The notes under the pieces were generated by a model. It was not told the origin of the DNA and did not search any database. It saw only the letters and a list, made by a program, of their open reading frames with translations. The translations under genes were made by a program, and so were the position numbers. Positions 13,998 to 22,650 of a stretch of DNA of 37,063 bases are shown here, piece by piece. Numbering within the stretch: position 1 is the stretch's first letter; each line of letters starts with the position of its first letter. The DNA is from Hadesarchaea archaeon (GTDB lineage: Archaea > Hadarchaeota > Hadarchaeia > Hadarchaeales > JAGGTB01). The stretch covers positions 1 through 37,063 of the forward strand of contig JAGGTB010000053.1 of NCBI GenBank assembly GCA_021163965.1. The letters run 5' to 3'.

Positions 13998-14486
13998 ATG
14001 AGATTCATTGCCGATGCGATGCTCGGAAAGCTCGCGCGCTGGCTCCGTCTAGCCGGACAAAACGTAACGTACATCGGTGACTATCGGGTCCCCGCCGAGA
14101 AACAGGATGAAATCCTCATCGAGTGGGCGAAAGATCGCAATCGAACCTTGCTAACATGCGACATCGGCCTACATCGGCGGGCAAAGCGCGCAGGAGTCCG
14201 GAGTGTGTATATCCGAGGAGCTGACGTGGCAGAACAGCTGGTCCAAGTCTCAAAACAATCGGGAAAGAAGATTCAAATCGATCCCCGAAGTTCTAGGTGC
14301 CCGATGTGCAATGGGAATCTAATACTCGTTGGCAAGGAGAGCGTCAGGGACGAAATTCCGGTCTCCGTCTTGAAGACCCACCGGGAGTTCTGGCGATGCA
14401 AGAGCTGTAACAAAGTGTATTGGCAAGGAAAACACTGGAAAACTATAATTGAAATGGCCGAGAGATGTGAAAAGATGAGAGGGTGA
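13998..14486 (+). CDS. Mut7-C family RNase (PIN-fold) with zinc ribbon
   Basis: 162 aa, ATG start. The N-terminal Mut7-C (formerly DUF82) domain has the motif FIADAMLGKLARWLRLAG, with an acidic residue at D5, followed by LLTCDIGLHRRA, the second acidic patch of PIN-like nucleases. The C-terminal part is a zinc ribbon with paired cysteines (CPMCNG and CKSCNKVYWQG, a characteristic ending of the family). Predicted RNase; substrate unknown. It lies 4 bases before the AMMECR1 gene, so the two are probably co-transcribed. Confidence 0.88.
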   Translation: MRFIADAMLGKLARWLRLAGQNVTYIGDYRVPAEKQDEILIEWAKDRNRTLLTCDIGLHRRAKRAGVRSVYIRGADVAEQLVQVSKQSGKKIQIDPRSSRCPMCNGNLILVGKESVRDEIPVSVLKTHREFWRCKSCNKVYWQGKHWKTIIEMAERCEKMRG

Positions 14487-14490
14487 GTCC

Positions 14491-15147
14491 TTGCTGACGT
14501 CTCAGGAAGGCGAGCTACTCGTTAGACTCGCAAGAAAGGCCATCGAGACTTACCTGCAATCCGGCAAGAAAATCGAAGCGCCGGAGGTGCCTCAAAAGCT
14601 CAAGGAAAAACGTGGAGTCTTCGTAACTTTGACAAAAAATGGAGACCTCAGAGGTTGCATCGGCCATCCTCTTCCAACCATGCCGCTCGTCGATGCCGTC
14701 ATAGACGCGGCGATAAGCTCGGCCACAAGAGACCCCAGATTCCCGAACGTCGTCGAAGAAGAACTTTCGAAGTTAAAAATAGAAGTAAGCGTGCTGACCC
14801 TACCGGAAAAAATCGAAGTAGAAACTCCCCGCGACTATCCGAAACACGTAGAAATAGGAAAACATGGGCTCATAATAGAACTCGGCATCAACAAGGGTCT
14901 GTTGCTCCCACAAGTCCCTGTGGAGTGGAACTGGGATGCCGAGGAATTTCTATCTCACGCTTGTATGAAGGCTGGATTGATGCCAGACTGTTGGCTGCGA
15001 GAAGACGTCAAAATAAGTAGGTTTGAAGCACAAATTTTCTCCGAGGAGAGCCCCGGAGGGCGGGTGGTAGAGCGGGCCCTGCTTCAGGAGGAGCAAGAAA
15101 AGACTTATAAAAAGACGCGAAAACCTTGTAGCGGTGCAAACCCGTGA
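14491..15147 (+). CDS. AMMECR1 family protein
   Basis: 218 aa with a TTG start just after the Mut7-C stop. It carries the family hallmark LRGCIGHPLP (~53-62), preceded by GVFVTLTKNGDLRG, and then DPRFPNV, ISVLTLP-like EVSVLTLPEKIEV and GLLLPQVPVEWNW. This is the full-length archaeal AMMECR1 domain with a ~25-aa basic tail. The biochemical role is not established; the strict conservation of the LRGCIG loop suggests an enzyme active site. It overlaps the next small gene by 4 bases (GTGA). Confidence 0.9.
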   Translation: MLTSQEGELLVRLARKAIETYLQSGKKIEAPEVPQKLKEKRGVFVTLTKNGDLRGCIGHPLPTMPLVDAVIDAAISSATRDPRFPNVVEEELSKLKIEVSVLTLPEKIEVETPRDYPKHVEIGKHGLIIELGINKGLLLPQVPVEWNWDAEEFLSHACMKAGLMPDCWLREDVKISRFEAQIFSEESPGGRVVERALLQEEQEKTYKKTRKPCSGANP

Positions 15148-15398
15148 CAAAAGATGACTCCACTTTGGGTTTACAAGAACAATTAAGCTTGCTCTCCCAA
15201 AGACTGGACAAAGTTGAGTCGCGGCTAACGGCCTTGGAACAATCCTTGAGATCCACACCTAGAGCCAAGGAGTTACGTAGAAAAATTGAACCAATCCCCA
15301 AGATGTCCAAGAGCAAGAATGTGCCGAAACACAACTATCTCAGAAGAACCATAGCGGACGTGAAACGCAGATACAATGCGCAGAACTCCCTGCGCTAG
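15144..15398 (+). CDS. Small coiled-coil basic protein
   Basis: 84 aa, GTG start overlapping the AMMECR1 stop. The first half (LQEQLSLLSQRLDKVESRL) is a clear heptad coiled coil; the second half is strongly basic (SKSKNVPKHNYLRRTIADVK). No family recognised. Coupling upstream and the 8-base gap downstream place it in the Mut7-C/AMMECR1/membrane-protein operon. A nucleic-acid-binding or scaffold role is possible but unproven. Confidence 0.6.
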   Translation: MTKDDSTLGLQEQLSLLSQRLDKVESRLTALEQSLRSTPRAKELRRKIEPIPKMSKSKNVPKHNYLRRTIADVKRRYNAQNSLR

Positions 15399-15406
15399 GT
15401 GACTTC

Positions 15407-15964
15407 TTGCGCGAAAGAAGCTATCAGGCCACTTTCTGGTTGCTGATAGTGGGAAGTTGGACCACCGGTGTAATCTACGGACGTTGGATGGGTGGAGGGG
15501 GCCTCCTCGAGGACCTCGGTCAAGCCGTGAGCGTCCCCTCCAGTTTTGGGAGATGGTGGGAACCCCTCGTGTACTTCGTGCTGAGCGTTGTCGCCATATT
15601 CGTCCTCTCCCAGATCTTCTTTGGCGGGGGAGCCGTGATTTTCACGCTAGCCAGAGGCGTCCGCGATAACCTCCTCATCTCCGAACTTGAGACAACTCTT
15701 AGGACGTGGTCTTTTCTAAACATGGGGGCTGGTGAAATCTGCAAAGTCCTCCTGATAGCACTAATCTTCGCAGTGAATCTTCCGCTCTTCCTTTGGTCGG
15801 CGCACCTTGGGACTCAAAGATCTTTATATGTTCTCCATCGGTTGAAGGGCAAACCTGTGCCTCCGGAGTTAGGATCTAGGCCCTTCTCCAACTTCCTGTT
15901 AGTCCTCGCAGCTTCCATGATTGTTGGGCTGATAGCCACACTCATCTTCTCTTACGCAAAATAA
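15407..15964 (+). CDS. Integral membrane protein, possibly SpoIIM/DUF95-like
   Basis: 185 aa, TTG start. Four hydrophobic segments are visible: ~8-27 (FWLLIVGSWTTGVIYG), ~52-80 (LVYFVLSVVAIFVLSQIFFG), ~112-133 (KVLLIALIFAVNLPLFLW) and ~163-182 (FLLVLAASMIVGLIATLIF). The central pattern resembles the SpoIIM/DUF95 group of integral membrane proteins, but the match is only by impression. It is the last gene of the operon starting with the Mut7-C RNase. Confidence 0.6.
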   Translation: MRERSYQATFWLLIVGSWTTGVIYGRWMGGGGLLEDLGQAVSVPSSFGRWWEPLVYFVLSVVAIFVLSQIFFGGGAVIFTLARGVRDNLLISELETTLRTWSFLNMGAGEICKVLLIALIFAVNLPLFLWSAHLGTQRSLYVLHRLKGKPVPPELGSRPFSNFLLVLAASMIVGLIATLIFSYAK

Positions 15965-16078
15965 TTCACCCGCCCGAGCCAAAGACAAGAAAACGTGGCG
16001 CTCTCCCGAAAACATTTTACAATGGCTGAGGATTTGGAAAATACGTTCATCAGATAAATCGCTCAATTCCGGGCAAAA

Positions 16079-16118
16079 GAATTTATAGCATGAGTTATTA
16101 TCACATGAGGTAATTACC
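16079..16118 (+). promoter_or_regulatory. Promoter and operator-like repeats of FBP aldolase/phosphatase
   Basis: TATA-like GAATTTATAG at 16079-16088. Just downstream are TATCAC (16099-16104), five bases, then GTAATT (16110-16115), and a perfect 10-bp palindrome GGTAATTACC (16109-16118) where transcription should start. The first pattern resembles the sugar-regulator motif TATCAC-N5-GTGATA known from Thermococcales glycolysis and gluconeogenesis genes, with two mismatches. Either element could be an operator for a gluconeogenic gene. Confidence 0.45.
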
Positions 16119-16142
16119 AGCAAATAAAAGAGCGTGAATGGT

Positions 16143-17264
16143 ATGGCGGAAAAAACAACCGTATCCGTGATCAAGTGCGATGTGGGCTCTCTGGCCGGAC
16201 ACCACGTGGTTCCAAAACCGTTGCTCGACATCGCGAGGAAGCGACTGCAAGAGGCCCAAGAAACAGGACTCATCAACAGCCACTTTGTGTTCAATGCTGG
16301 TGACGACCTAGAACTTCTGATGGTTCACCAGAAGGGAGAGGGCAATGAGGAAATCCACAAGCTGGCTTGGGACACGTTTCAAGAGGCAGCCGAGAAAGCC
16401 AAGGAACTCAAACTCTACGGCGCTGGTCAAGATATACTGAAAACGGCTTTTAGTGGGAACGTCAGAGGCATGGGGCCCGGAGTTGCTGAGATGGAATTCG
16501 AGGAGCGCGGATCCGACCCGGTCGTCGTCTTCGCTGCCGACAAAACTGAACCTGGCGCCTTTAACTACCCAATGTACAAGATATTCGCGGACCCGTTCAA
16601 CACCGCCGGATTGGTGATCGATCCCAGTATGACCGGAGGCTTCAAGTTCGAGGTCCTAGACGTCTACGAAAACAAGAAGGTCGTCATGAAGACCCCCGAG
16701 GAGTCTTACGAGCTGATAGCTCTGATCGGGAACCCCGGGCGCTATACGATCTCGCACGTGTGGCGCGCTGAGGATGGTGTGATATGCGCGGCGACCAGTA
16801 CAACCAGACTTTCGCTGATCGCTGGGAAGTACGTGGGGAAGGACGACCCGGTCTCAATAGTCAGGGCACAGCACGGCATGCCGGCACTCGGAGAAATACT
16901 GGCCCCCTTCATGCACAGTTACTTCGTCGAGGGCTGGATGCGTGGTAGCCACTGGGGGCCGCTGATGCCCGTGGGACTAAAGGATTCGAGGTGCGCCGTT
17001 TTCGATGGACCTCCAAGGATAGTGGCCCTCGGGATGCAGATTTGCAATGGAAAGATAGCATCCGACAAGGACGGAAACCCGTTGATAGCAGACTTGTTTG
17101 CAGATCCATCGTTCGACCTAGCCCGCCGCGAAGCCGTTGAGTACGCGGTGACCCTACGCAGGATGGGCGAATTCGAACCCGCCCGCTTGGGTCCCGAGTC
17201 CATGGAGTACACCACATTGCCCGAGGTCTTGGAGAAACTGAAGGGAAGATTTACAGAGGCCTAA
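16143..17264 (+). CDS. fbp: Fructose-1,6-bisphosphate aldolase/phosphatase
   Basis: 373 aa from the ATG at 16143 (the track's GTG at 16134 adds three residues; the ATG fits the family N-terminus). This bifunctional enzyme condenses glyceraldehyde-3-P with dihydroxyacetone-P and then removes the C1 phosphate, committing flux to gluconeogenesis. Visible motifs: KCDVGSLAGHHV at the N-terminus (metal/phosphate), NAGDDLELLM, GPGVAEMEFEERGSDPV, and AGKYVGKDDP with the Schiff-base Lys233 and catalytic Tyr230, matching the known Y229/K232 pair. Length is standard. It is typical of archaea and deep-branching thermophiles. Monocistronic, with operator-like repeats upstream. Confidence 0.96.
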   Translation: MAEKTTVSVIKCDVGSLAGHHVVPKPLLDIARKRLQEAQETGLINSHFVFNAGDDLELLMVHQKGEGNEEIHKLAWDTFQEAAEKAKELKLYGAGQDILKTAFSGNVRGMGPGVAEMEFEERGSDPVVVFAADKTEPGAFNYPMYKIFADPFNTAGLVIDPSMTGGFKFEVLDVYENKKVVMKTPEESYELIALIGNPGRYTISHVWRAEDGVICAATSTTRLSLIAGKYVGKDDPVSIVRAQHGMPALGEILAPFMHSYFVEGWMRGSHWGPLMPVGLKDSRCAVFDGPPRIVALGMQICNGKIASDKDGNPLIADLFADPSFDLARREAVEYAVTLRRMGEFEPARLGPESMEYTTLPEVLEKLKGRFTEA

Positions 17265-17593
17265 AAGTGTGCCATAGTCGGCCCGAGCCGGCCACCGCAA
17301 GAGTAGCGTCGATAGGGATGTGGTCCACTAGCCTAGTCGGCGAATAGGTAACAGATACACATAAGACCTTACCTCCCTTTCTTTTAATTTTTTTATTTTC
17401 AAACAATTTTTACGTGGGGGCTTGACTGTGAAGTTGAACTCCCCAATCCTAGGTCCAGCTTCGAAGAAGCGCGGCCAAACATCAAGAATATCCCAAATTA
17501 GGATGAAAAGACTAACCAGTAGGAGTTTCACGAATGATCCTAGGCCCCACCTCCCGGAAGAGACAGCGGCGGTTCGACCTCCCGCTCGATAAT
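17265..17593 (-). other. Intergenic region with T-rich terminator and possible small membrane ORF
   Basis: For the upstream gene, a plus-strand T-run CTTTTAATTTTTTTATTTTC (17381-17400) is a likely terminator. On the minus strand, downstream of the GtrA gene, a frame at 17531-17328 (GTG start, 67 aa) begins KLLLVSLFILIWDILDVWP, like a signal or membrane helix, then ends over the A-rich terminator complement. It may be the 5' remnant of a longer membrane protein. No RNA gene was identified. Confidence 0.35.
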
Positions 17594-18073
17594 CTATTCC
17601 ACATCTTTTTTTGACATTCTAGGATAGGGATTAACTGATTGCCTTCTCCATGTGACACTTGTATTCGCAAGATAATTCCACATAGTAGCGCCGGCTATTC
17701 CGAATAGTGCGGAAACCATGTAGTAAATTCCGAATAACTCGGTCAGTGCCCCGAGTATCACAATATTAATAGCGAGCCCTCCCGCCGAGATGACATTGAA
17801 CTTAATCATACGGCTAGCGAGCATCTTGGCCGATCGGTCGGTCGCCCGGTCGCTGAAGGTCCAGAATTCATTGAGGATAAAATTAGTTAGAATCGAGCAC
17901 TCGATGCTGAACCCAGCTGATATCAAGTAGTAGATATTGAGGTATTCCGTAAGCACCCACAGGAGACCCAAGTTGACCCCAACACCGCTTGCGCCGACCA
18001 AACAAAACTTCACTAATCGTCTAATCTCGATTCTCTCATCGATCGCGCGATAAAGCTTCCCCAGAGGTCCCAA
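17594..18073 (-). CDS. GtrA-family membrane protein
   Basis: 159 aa. Four transmembrane helices in the GtrA arrangement: LVKFCLVGASGVGVNLGLLW (~20-40), YYLISAGFSIECSILTNFIL (~48-68), then FNVISAGGLAINIVILGAL and YYMVSALFGIAGATMWNYL. The FxFNxxxTF-like region appears as NEFWTFSD, and the final helix ends in NYLANTSVTWRR, a family hallmark. GtrA proteins assist polyprenyl-phosphate sugar flipping or transfer, fitting the DPM1-type gene encoded divergently nearby. Confidence 0.88.
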   Translation of the reverse strand: MGPLGKLYRAIDERIEIRRLVKFCLVGASGVGVNLGLLWVLTEYLNIYYLISAGFSIECSILTNFILNEFWTFSDRATDRSAKMLASRMIKFNVISAGGLAINIVILGALTELFGIYYMVSALFGIAGATMWNYLANTSVTWRRQSVNPYPRMSKKDVE

Positions 18074-18306
18074 TTAACACCCGCCCCAGTCTATAGCTTG
18101 CGTTCTCTATTATTCTTACGGGATCCGGGACCCCAAAGGGGTATTGAAAAATTCCAGAATCAAGTACCATCCCTATCACCGCCTTCACAGCCGCTCTAAT
18201 ACGGGTGCTGAGAGCGGAAGGGGTAGTTGTTAAGGCACCAAGACTATGCCGTTTGGTGCAAAGATAGATGAGGCAGAACGCTACAAATCCTATCAAGGTG
18301 CATTAG

Positions 18307-19008
18307 GTGAAAATCAGCGTGCTAGTCCCAACTTATAACGAGCGCGAAAATCTTCCGGAGCTTTTGAAGAGGATTTCGAAGGTATTTCGAGAGAAAAAAA
18401 TAGATGGAGAGGTCATAGTAATAGATGACAATTCTCCCGACGGAACTGGAGAACTCGCGGAAGAGCTACGAAAAAAGTACAGCTTTCTTAAAGTAATTCA
18501 CCGCCGCGCGAAGTTGGGCCTAGGATCGGCATACCTGGAGGGCTTCGGGCTTTCCAGCGGCCAGTTGATCTTCACTATGGACTCCGACCTCTCACACGAC
18601 CCCAAATACCTGCCCCGTTTCATAGAGGCAGCAAAGCGCGCCGATTTGGTAGTTGGGACGAGGTACATGAAGGGCGGAAAAACAATCGGCTGGGGAATCT
18701 ATCGCAGGCTTGTCAGCAGGGGCGCGAATTTCCTAGCAAAACTCGTAATTCGAGATGGGGTTAAGGACGTCACCTCGGGCTACAGGGCATACCATAGAAA
18801 GATCCTGGAGAGGATTCCCCTAGATAAAATCCAATCGAGCGGGTACGCGTTCCAACTTGAAATGATGTACGAAGTGAAAAGGAGAGGCTTCAAGATCAAG
18901 TCCGTCCCAATCACCTTTGTCGACAGAAAACGCGGGAAGTCGAAGCTGGGGATACGAGACATCCTCGGGTTCCTGAAGCTCGCGGTGAAGCTTGGTCTAA
19001 AGAGATAG
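18307..19008 (+). CDS. Dolichol-phosphate mannose synthase-like GT2
   Basis: 233 aa, GTG start. The family 2 glycosyltransferase core is complete: VLVPTYNERENLPELL, VIDDNSPDGTGELAEEL, the metal-binding DSDLSHDP (~98-105), VVGTRYMKGG, TSGYRAYHRKIL and the ending ITFVDRKRGKSKL. These are the motifs of dolichyl-phosphate beta-mannosyltransferase (DPM1), short form without C-terminal membrane helices. Expected to load a sugar on a polyprenyl phosphate at the inner membrane face. GtrA next to it may handle the product. Sugar specificity cannot be read from the sequence. Confidence 0.92.
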   Translation: MKISVLVPTYNERENLPELLKRISKVFREKKIDGEVIVIDDNSPDGTGELAEELRKKYSFLKVIHRRAKLGLGSAYLEGFGLSSGQLIFTMDSDLSHDPKYLPRFIEAAKRADLVVGTRYMKGGKTIGWGIYRRLVSRGANFLAKLVIRDGVKDVTSGYRAYHRKILERIPLDKIQSSGYAFQLEMMYEVKRRGFKIKSVPITFVDRKRGKSKLGIRDILGFLKLAVKLGLKR

Positions 19009-19014
19009 GAGAAA

Positions 19015-19749
19015 TTATCTCAAATTGTCGGCCCCTCTCCTTAACCGTTCAAGCGCTATATCTCTCATGAACCTAAATCTTGCTCCCTTCGATACCAAGT
19101 ACCCAAGCACCTCATCCAACCTTTTCGCCGCCTCCTCCCCGGTGGCAAATCTGCGGTCAAATGGAACCCCAGTCATCTCGACGAATTCCCACGGGTGGTA
19201 ATCCAACACCGTCAGCGGTAGCGCCGCCAGACATAAGCGTAACACCCGAGTGGAGATTCCCGGTGGCAAACGTAGGAGGCTAGAGGGCCAAGTATTTCGA
19301 ATCTCGACCAGTCCAAAATCCTTTGGATCCGGACCCAACTTGTAGTGAGCATTTGATGCATCGTAGATGTAACCCATTTGCCTGAGCGCGACAAACGTGG
19401 GGGCGCTGGGTCTAAACTTTGGAGCCCTGAACCCGAGGATTTTCCGCCCAGTTGTTTTGGCGAGGATCTCCGTTGCCAGCTTGATCTTTCTGAACTGCTC
19501 CTCGGCGCTTAACCTATTGAACATCTCATGCGCGTACCCGTGACACCCGACTTCATATCTGCGCGAAATCTTGCGGACGATTCTCGGAAACCTCTCAGCC
19601 GTTTGACCCGTTACGAAAAAAGTTGTGGGAATTCCGTGTTTCGAGAGCAAGTCCAAGAGAAGTGGCAATCCCTCTTCGACGCCTCGCCAAGTGTCCAGAC
19701 CCGTCGGAACATCGTGTTCGACGTCCACCGTGAAAGCGATGTCACCCAT
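19015..19749 (-). CDS. Polysaccharide deacetylase (CE4)
   Basis: 244 aa from the ATG at 19749, chosen because AAGGAGGTG lies about 10 bases upstream; the track's GTG at 19758 is too close to that site. NodB domain: first motif FTVDVEHD (D12), second motif GCHGYAHEMF (histidines H73 and H77 by the longer numbering), third motif RAPKFRPS, and DYHPWEF near the C-terminus. These are the metal triad and catalytic loops of carbohydrate esterase family 4, which removes N-acetyl groups from glycans. It overlaps the upstream GT4 gene by 8 bases, so the two act together, probably in surface glycan assembly. Confidence 0.9.
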   Translation of the reverse strand: MGDIAFTVDVEHDVPTGLDTWRGVEEGLPLLLDLLSKHGIPTTFFVTGQTAERFPRIVRKISRRYEVGCHGYAHEMFNRLSAEEQFRKIKLATEILAKTTGRKILGFRAPKFRPSAPTFVALRQMGYIYDASNAHYKLGPDPKDFGLVEIRNTWPSSLLRLPPGISTRVLRLCLAALPLTVLDYHPWEFVEMTGVPFDRRFATGEEAAKRLDEVLGYLVSKGARFRFMRDIALERLRRGADNLR

Positions 19750-20878
19750 ATCCCTCACACACCTCCTTGTAGAGTTCCAAAGTCCTCTTGCTCGTTGCCT
19801 CTAAACTGAACCTGCATGCCCTTTTCATGCCATTCTTGCTGAGCCTCCTCGCAAGCCGCTTATCGGTGAGTATGCGCAGCATGCAATCGGCCATGTCGCT
19901 CGTGTCTCCGGGCTGAAACAGCAATCCGTTAAAACCGTCCTCTATGATCTCGGGCATCCCCCCTGCCCGGGGACATACCACTGGGGTGCCCACGGCCATA
20001 GCCTCCACCGCAGCGCGCCCGAAAGCCTCTACCGTTGAAGGTAAGATGAAAACATCTGCGGCGGCCATCAGTTCCGAGACCTTCTCCCTGGACAGGGGGC
20101 CGATCATGAATGCGGATCCATCCATCCCCAACTTTTTAATCTGGACCCGCAAATTCTCCTCCTCTGGGCCCCAGCCGGCCATGACTAGCTTGGCATCCGG
20201 GAGCGCCTCAAGAACTTTCGCAAAGGCTGCAACAAGATGACCAGGTCCCTTACGCTTAACTAAGCGGATCGCCGTCGCCACGAGAGGGCTCCCCCCTATC
20301 CCAAGCTCCTCCCGTAGCGATGTACCATCGACCCTTGAGTTGAATATCGACAGGTCTATGCCGTTCAGTATCACCGCAATCTTTTCGTCAGGTACCCCCA
20401 GAGCCCTACAAAACTTAGCAGATGCCTCGCTCACCGTTATAGTACGGTCTGCGCGTCGAAGCGTGAAAACCAAGGGTTGATAAATAAGCCTCCACATCCA
20501 CGACGATTTGTGAACCGAACGACACGTCACCACGCTGGGAATCCCACATTTCCTTGCAAAATACACCGAAGCAAGCGACATCGGAGAATACACGTCCTGA
20601 CCGTGGACGATGTCGAACCCCCCATACTTAATGCTGTAGTAGAGGTCGCGGAAAATTCGTGAAGAAACTCCCCGATTTATCCTGTTGATGACGAAACCGT
20701 TTAAGCGTATGACCCTGACACCGTTTATTTCTTCCTCCAGGGGCTTCCCCGGATACGCGTGGGTAAGCACAACCGGTTCTGCCCCGAGCTTGCTCAGACC
20801 TATGCTTATCTCCATCGCGGACGTCGGTGCTCCTCCGATCGCCGGATAAAACTCATCCGCAACTATTGCGACGCGCAT
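19742..20878 (-). CDS. GT4 family glycosyltransferase
   Basis: 378 aa from the ATG at 20878, ~30 bases downstream of a minus-strand TATA-like CATTTAACC. Rossmann-like N-terminal half (VAIVADEFYPAIGGAPTSAM, acceptor side) and the GT-B donor half: ILNGIDLSIFN, VATAIRLVKRKGPGHLV, LVMAGWGPEEENL, then LPSTVEAFGRAAVEAMAVG with the E-x7-E motif and PRAGGMPEIIEDG. A retaining GT4 enzyme similar to mannosyl- or N-acetylglucosaminyl-transferases of GPI/PIG-A type. The coupled deacetylase makes an N-acetyl-hexosamine-lipid substrate plausible, as in PIG-A/PIG-L pairs, but that deacetylase is of another fold. Confidence 0.9.
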   Translation of the reverse strand: MRVAIVADEFYPAIGGAPTSAMEISIGLSKLGAEPVVLTHAYPGKPLEEEINGVRVIRLNGFVINRINRGVSSRIFRDLYYSIKYGGFDIVHGQDVYSPMSLASVYFARKCGIPSVVTCRSVHKSSWMWRLIYQPLVFTLRRADRTITVSEASAKFCRALGVPDEKIAVILNGIDLSIFNSRVDGTSLREELGIGGSPLVATAIRLVKRKGPGHLVAAFAKVLEALPDAKLVMAGWGPEEENLRVQIKKLGMDGSAFMIGPLSREKVSELMAAADVFILPSTVEAFGRAAVEAMAVGTPVVCPRAGGMPEIIEDGFNGLLFQPGDTSDMADCMLRILTDKRLARRLSKNGMKRACRFSLEATSKRTLELYKEVCEGYG

Positions 20879-20951
20879 ATAACCGTCCTGAACTAATGTG
20901 ATCAACCGGTTAAATGAATGACGGAGAAATCACCGCCCATGTTGTTGTTAG

Positions 20952-20961
20952 CTTTTTAATA
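20952..20961 (+). promoter_or_regulatory. TATA box of epimerase gene
   Basis: CTTTTTAATA about 36-45 bases before the ATG at 20997. It is too near the track's ATG at 20976, which supports the later start. Confidence 0.45.
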
Positions 20962-20996
20962 AAGCGACGCCAATAATGAAAGCCGTGGGGCGACTT

Positions 20997-22001
20997 ATGA
21001 GTGCCTATAAGATCGCGATAACCGGCGGATCGGGTTTTGTCGGCTCATCATTAGCTGAGCATCTCAGCAACAAATTCGATATCCGGATCCTAGACAAAAC
21101 TCCGCCTTCGAGGAACCTTAGAGAGGGAATTGAATACCAGAAATGCGATATACGTGACCGCGACGCCGTTGAAAGAGGGCTGGCCGATGTCGATCTAGTG
21201 ATACACGCGGCGATAGTTCAAATCCCCCTGATAAATGAAAGGAAGAGGCTCGGGTACGAAGTGAACGTGCGGGGAACCCAAAACGTTTGCGAAGCGGTAA
21301 ATAGAAGCCCATCGGCAAAGGGGATGATCCTCACCGGATCGTGGCACCTCTTCGGGGAGCATGGCCTAAGTGGAGTGATAGACGAGGGATTTGGTTTTAG
21401 GCCAGACAAGGTCGAAGACAGGGCGCGCTTGTATACCTTTTCGAAGATAATTCAGGAGACAATAGTTAGATTTTACGACGAGATGTCCGAGAAGATCTAC
21501 GGGGTTGTCCGCTTGGGCACCGTCTTGGGTGAAGGGATGCCCGAGAAGACCGCCGCAAACCTGTTCATAACGAGGGGGCTGAAAGGGGAGCCTCTGACTC
21601 CATACAAACATAGCATGCACAGACCCATGCTCTACGTCGATATAGAGGATGTCTGCAGAGCTTTTGAGGTATACTCCGAAAAGATATTGAAAAATGAGAT
21701 TCCGGAAGAAGAAAACAGTCTCGCCCACGTGGTCAATCTCTGTTACCCCGAGCCAATCACGATACTCGAATTGGCAAATACAATCAGAGATACCATTGTG
21801 AAGCTCTCTGGGAATAAAATAGTCCCAAAAATAGAAATTGTGGATACTGGGGCGCTGGAGCTGTTCACGGTCGAAAATAAGCATTCCATAAGGGTCGATA
21901 TAAGAAGAGCTGCAGAATTGCTCGGGCTGAAAAAGATGAACCCCCCAAGGAAATCGGTAGAAAGGATAGTTAAGAAGAGGCTTTCAGAGGCTACCCTTTG
22001 A
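20997..22001 (+). CDS. NAD-dependent nucleotide-sugar epimerase/dehydratase (extended SDR)
   Basis: 334 aa from ATG 20997 (MSAYKIAITGGSGFVGSSL), favoured over 20976 by the TATA position. The GxxGxxG Rossmann motif GGSGFVGS is at the N-terminus, KCDIRDRDAV follows the second strand, LVIHAA and VNVRGTQNVCEAV mark the SDR core, and the catalytic YxxxK is YTFSK, with a serine in GSWHLFGEH in place of the usual TSS/Y loop. The C-terminal half (NLCYPEPITILELANTI) is the sugar-binding portion. Sugar unknown. It overlaps the 3' end of the convergent membrane protein gene by 18 bases. Confidence 0.88.
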   Translation: MSAYKIAITGGSGFVGSSLAEHLSNKFDIRILDKTPPSRNLREGIEYQKCDIRDRDAVERGLADVDLVIHAAIVQIPLINERKRLGYEVNVRGTQNVCEAVNRSPSAKGMILTGSWHLFGEHGLSGVIDEGFGFRPDKVEDRARLYTFSKIIQETIVRFYDEMSEKIYGVVRLGTVLGEGMPEKTAANLFITRGLKGEPLTPYKHSMHRPMLYVDIEDVCRAFEVYSEKILKNEIPEEENSLAHVVNLCYPEPITILELANTIRDTIVKLSGNKIVPKIEIVDTGALELFTVENKHSIRVDIRRAAELLGLKKMNPPRKSVERIVKKRLSEATL

Positions 22002-22580
22002 GAACTCCCTCGCCTTTATCTTGGATCTCCTCGCCCGAATCTCTCTTATCAATTCCGTGATTTTCTCACGGTTCCTGTAAGCTTTCCTTGCGACCAGCGT
22101 AACGGTGACTCCAACGGCTACGAAATATAGCCACCAAGGGCTGGGCAAAAACTGAATTATTCCTAGAGCCCCAAGCGTGAAAATAAGCCCGCCCGTGACG
22201 GCGCTCGGGGTGATCACTGCCCAGGCCACCCGTTTGTTTACATTCATGACATGTGCCGCCACAACGGCCCACATTGAACCTGTAAGTGCGGCCATCAACC
22301 CCAATCCCACGGTTGTCGAGGTCTCAGCCTTTTTTCCACTCAAGAAGGGCGCCCCATCGACGTCGACCTCGTAGCGCTCAAGCAATCTCTTAAACTTCAT
22401 CGCTATTAGGCCAATAATCCCGAACCAAATGATCACCAGAAGGGCATTTATCACAGCTATCGTCACTATCGTCTGCAAAGGGGAAAATCCGCACCCACTA
22501 GCGTAAGCGGTGCCACCGACGGAACCAAATGCCCAAGTTGACAGGAATATCCCAAGCAGGTCGAGTACCGTGGACCACAT
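21984..22580 (-). CDS. Four- or five-helix membrane protein of unknown function
   Basis: 198 aa from the ATG at 22580. The track's start (TTG 22622) lies upstream of a minus-strand TATA box (GAATATAAAAATT, 22607-22619), so the shorter form is correct. Hydrophobic segments: LLGIFLSTWAFGSVGG, TIVTIAVINALLVIIWFGIIGLIAM, TVGLGLMAALTGSMWAVVAA, VITPSAVTGGLIFTLGALGI and WWLYFVAVGVTVTLVA. The C-terminus is basic and helical (REKITELIREIRARRS). No family recognised. It shares a promoter region with the radical SAM gene in the other direction. Confidence 0.65.
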   Translation of the reverse strand: MWSTVLDLLGIFLSTWAFGSVGGTAYASGCGFSPLQTIVTIAVINALLVIIWFGIIGLIAMKFKRLLERYEVDVDGAPFLSGKKAETSTTVGLGLMAALTGSMWAVVAAHVMNVNKRVAWAVITPSAVTGGLIFTLGALGIIQFLPSPWWLYFVAVGVTVTLVARKAYRNREKITELIREIRARRSKIKAREFSKGSL

Positions 22581-22650
22581 GCTGACCCTTACCCGAGTGT
22601 TCTTCTCAATTTTTATATTCAATTAGCTAAAAACATGCAGTGGGGGTGAA

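Noticed and set aside
17560-17593. tRNA-like GGTTCGACC
   Set aside because: The flanking bases do not form a T-stem or an acceptor stem, and no anticodon arm is found upstream.
18036-18296. 86-aa minus-strand ORF between GtrA and the GT2 gene
   Set aside because: It overlaps the GtrA start in another frame, shows no motif and no ribosome-binding site. It remains possible as a decayed gene.
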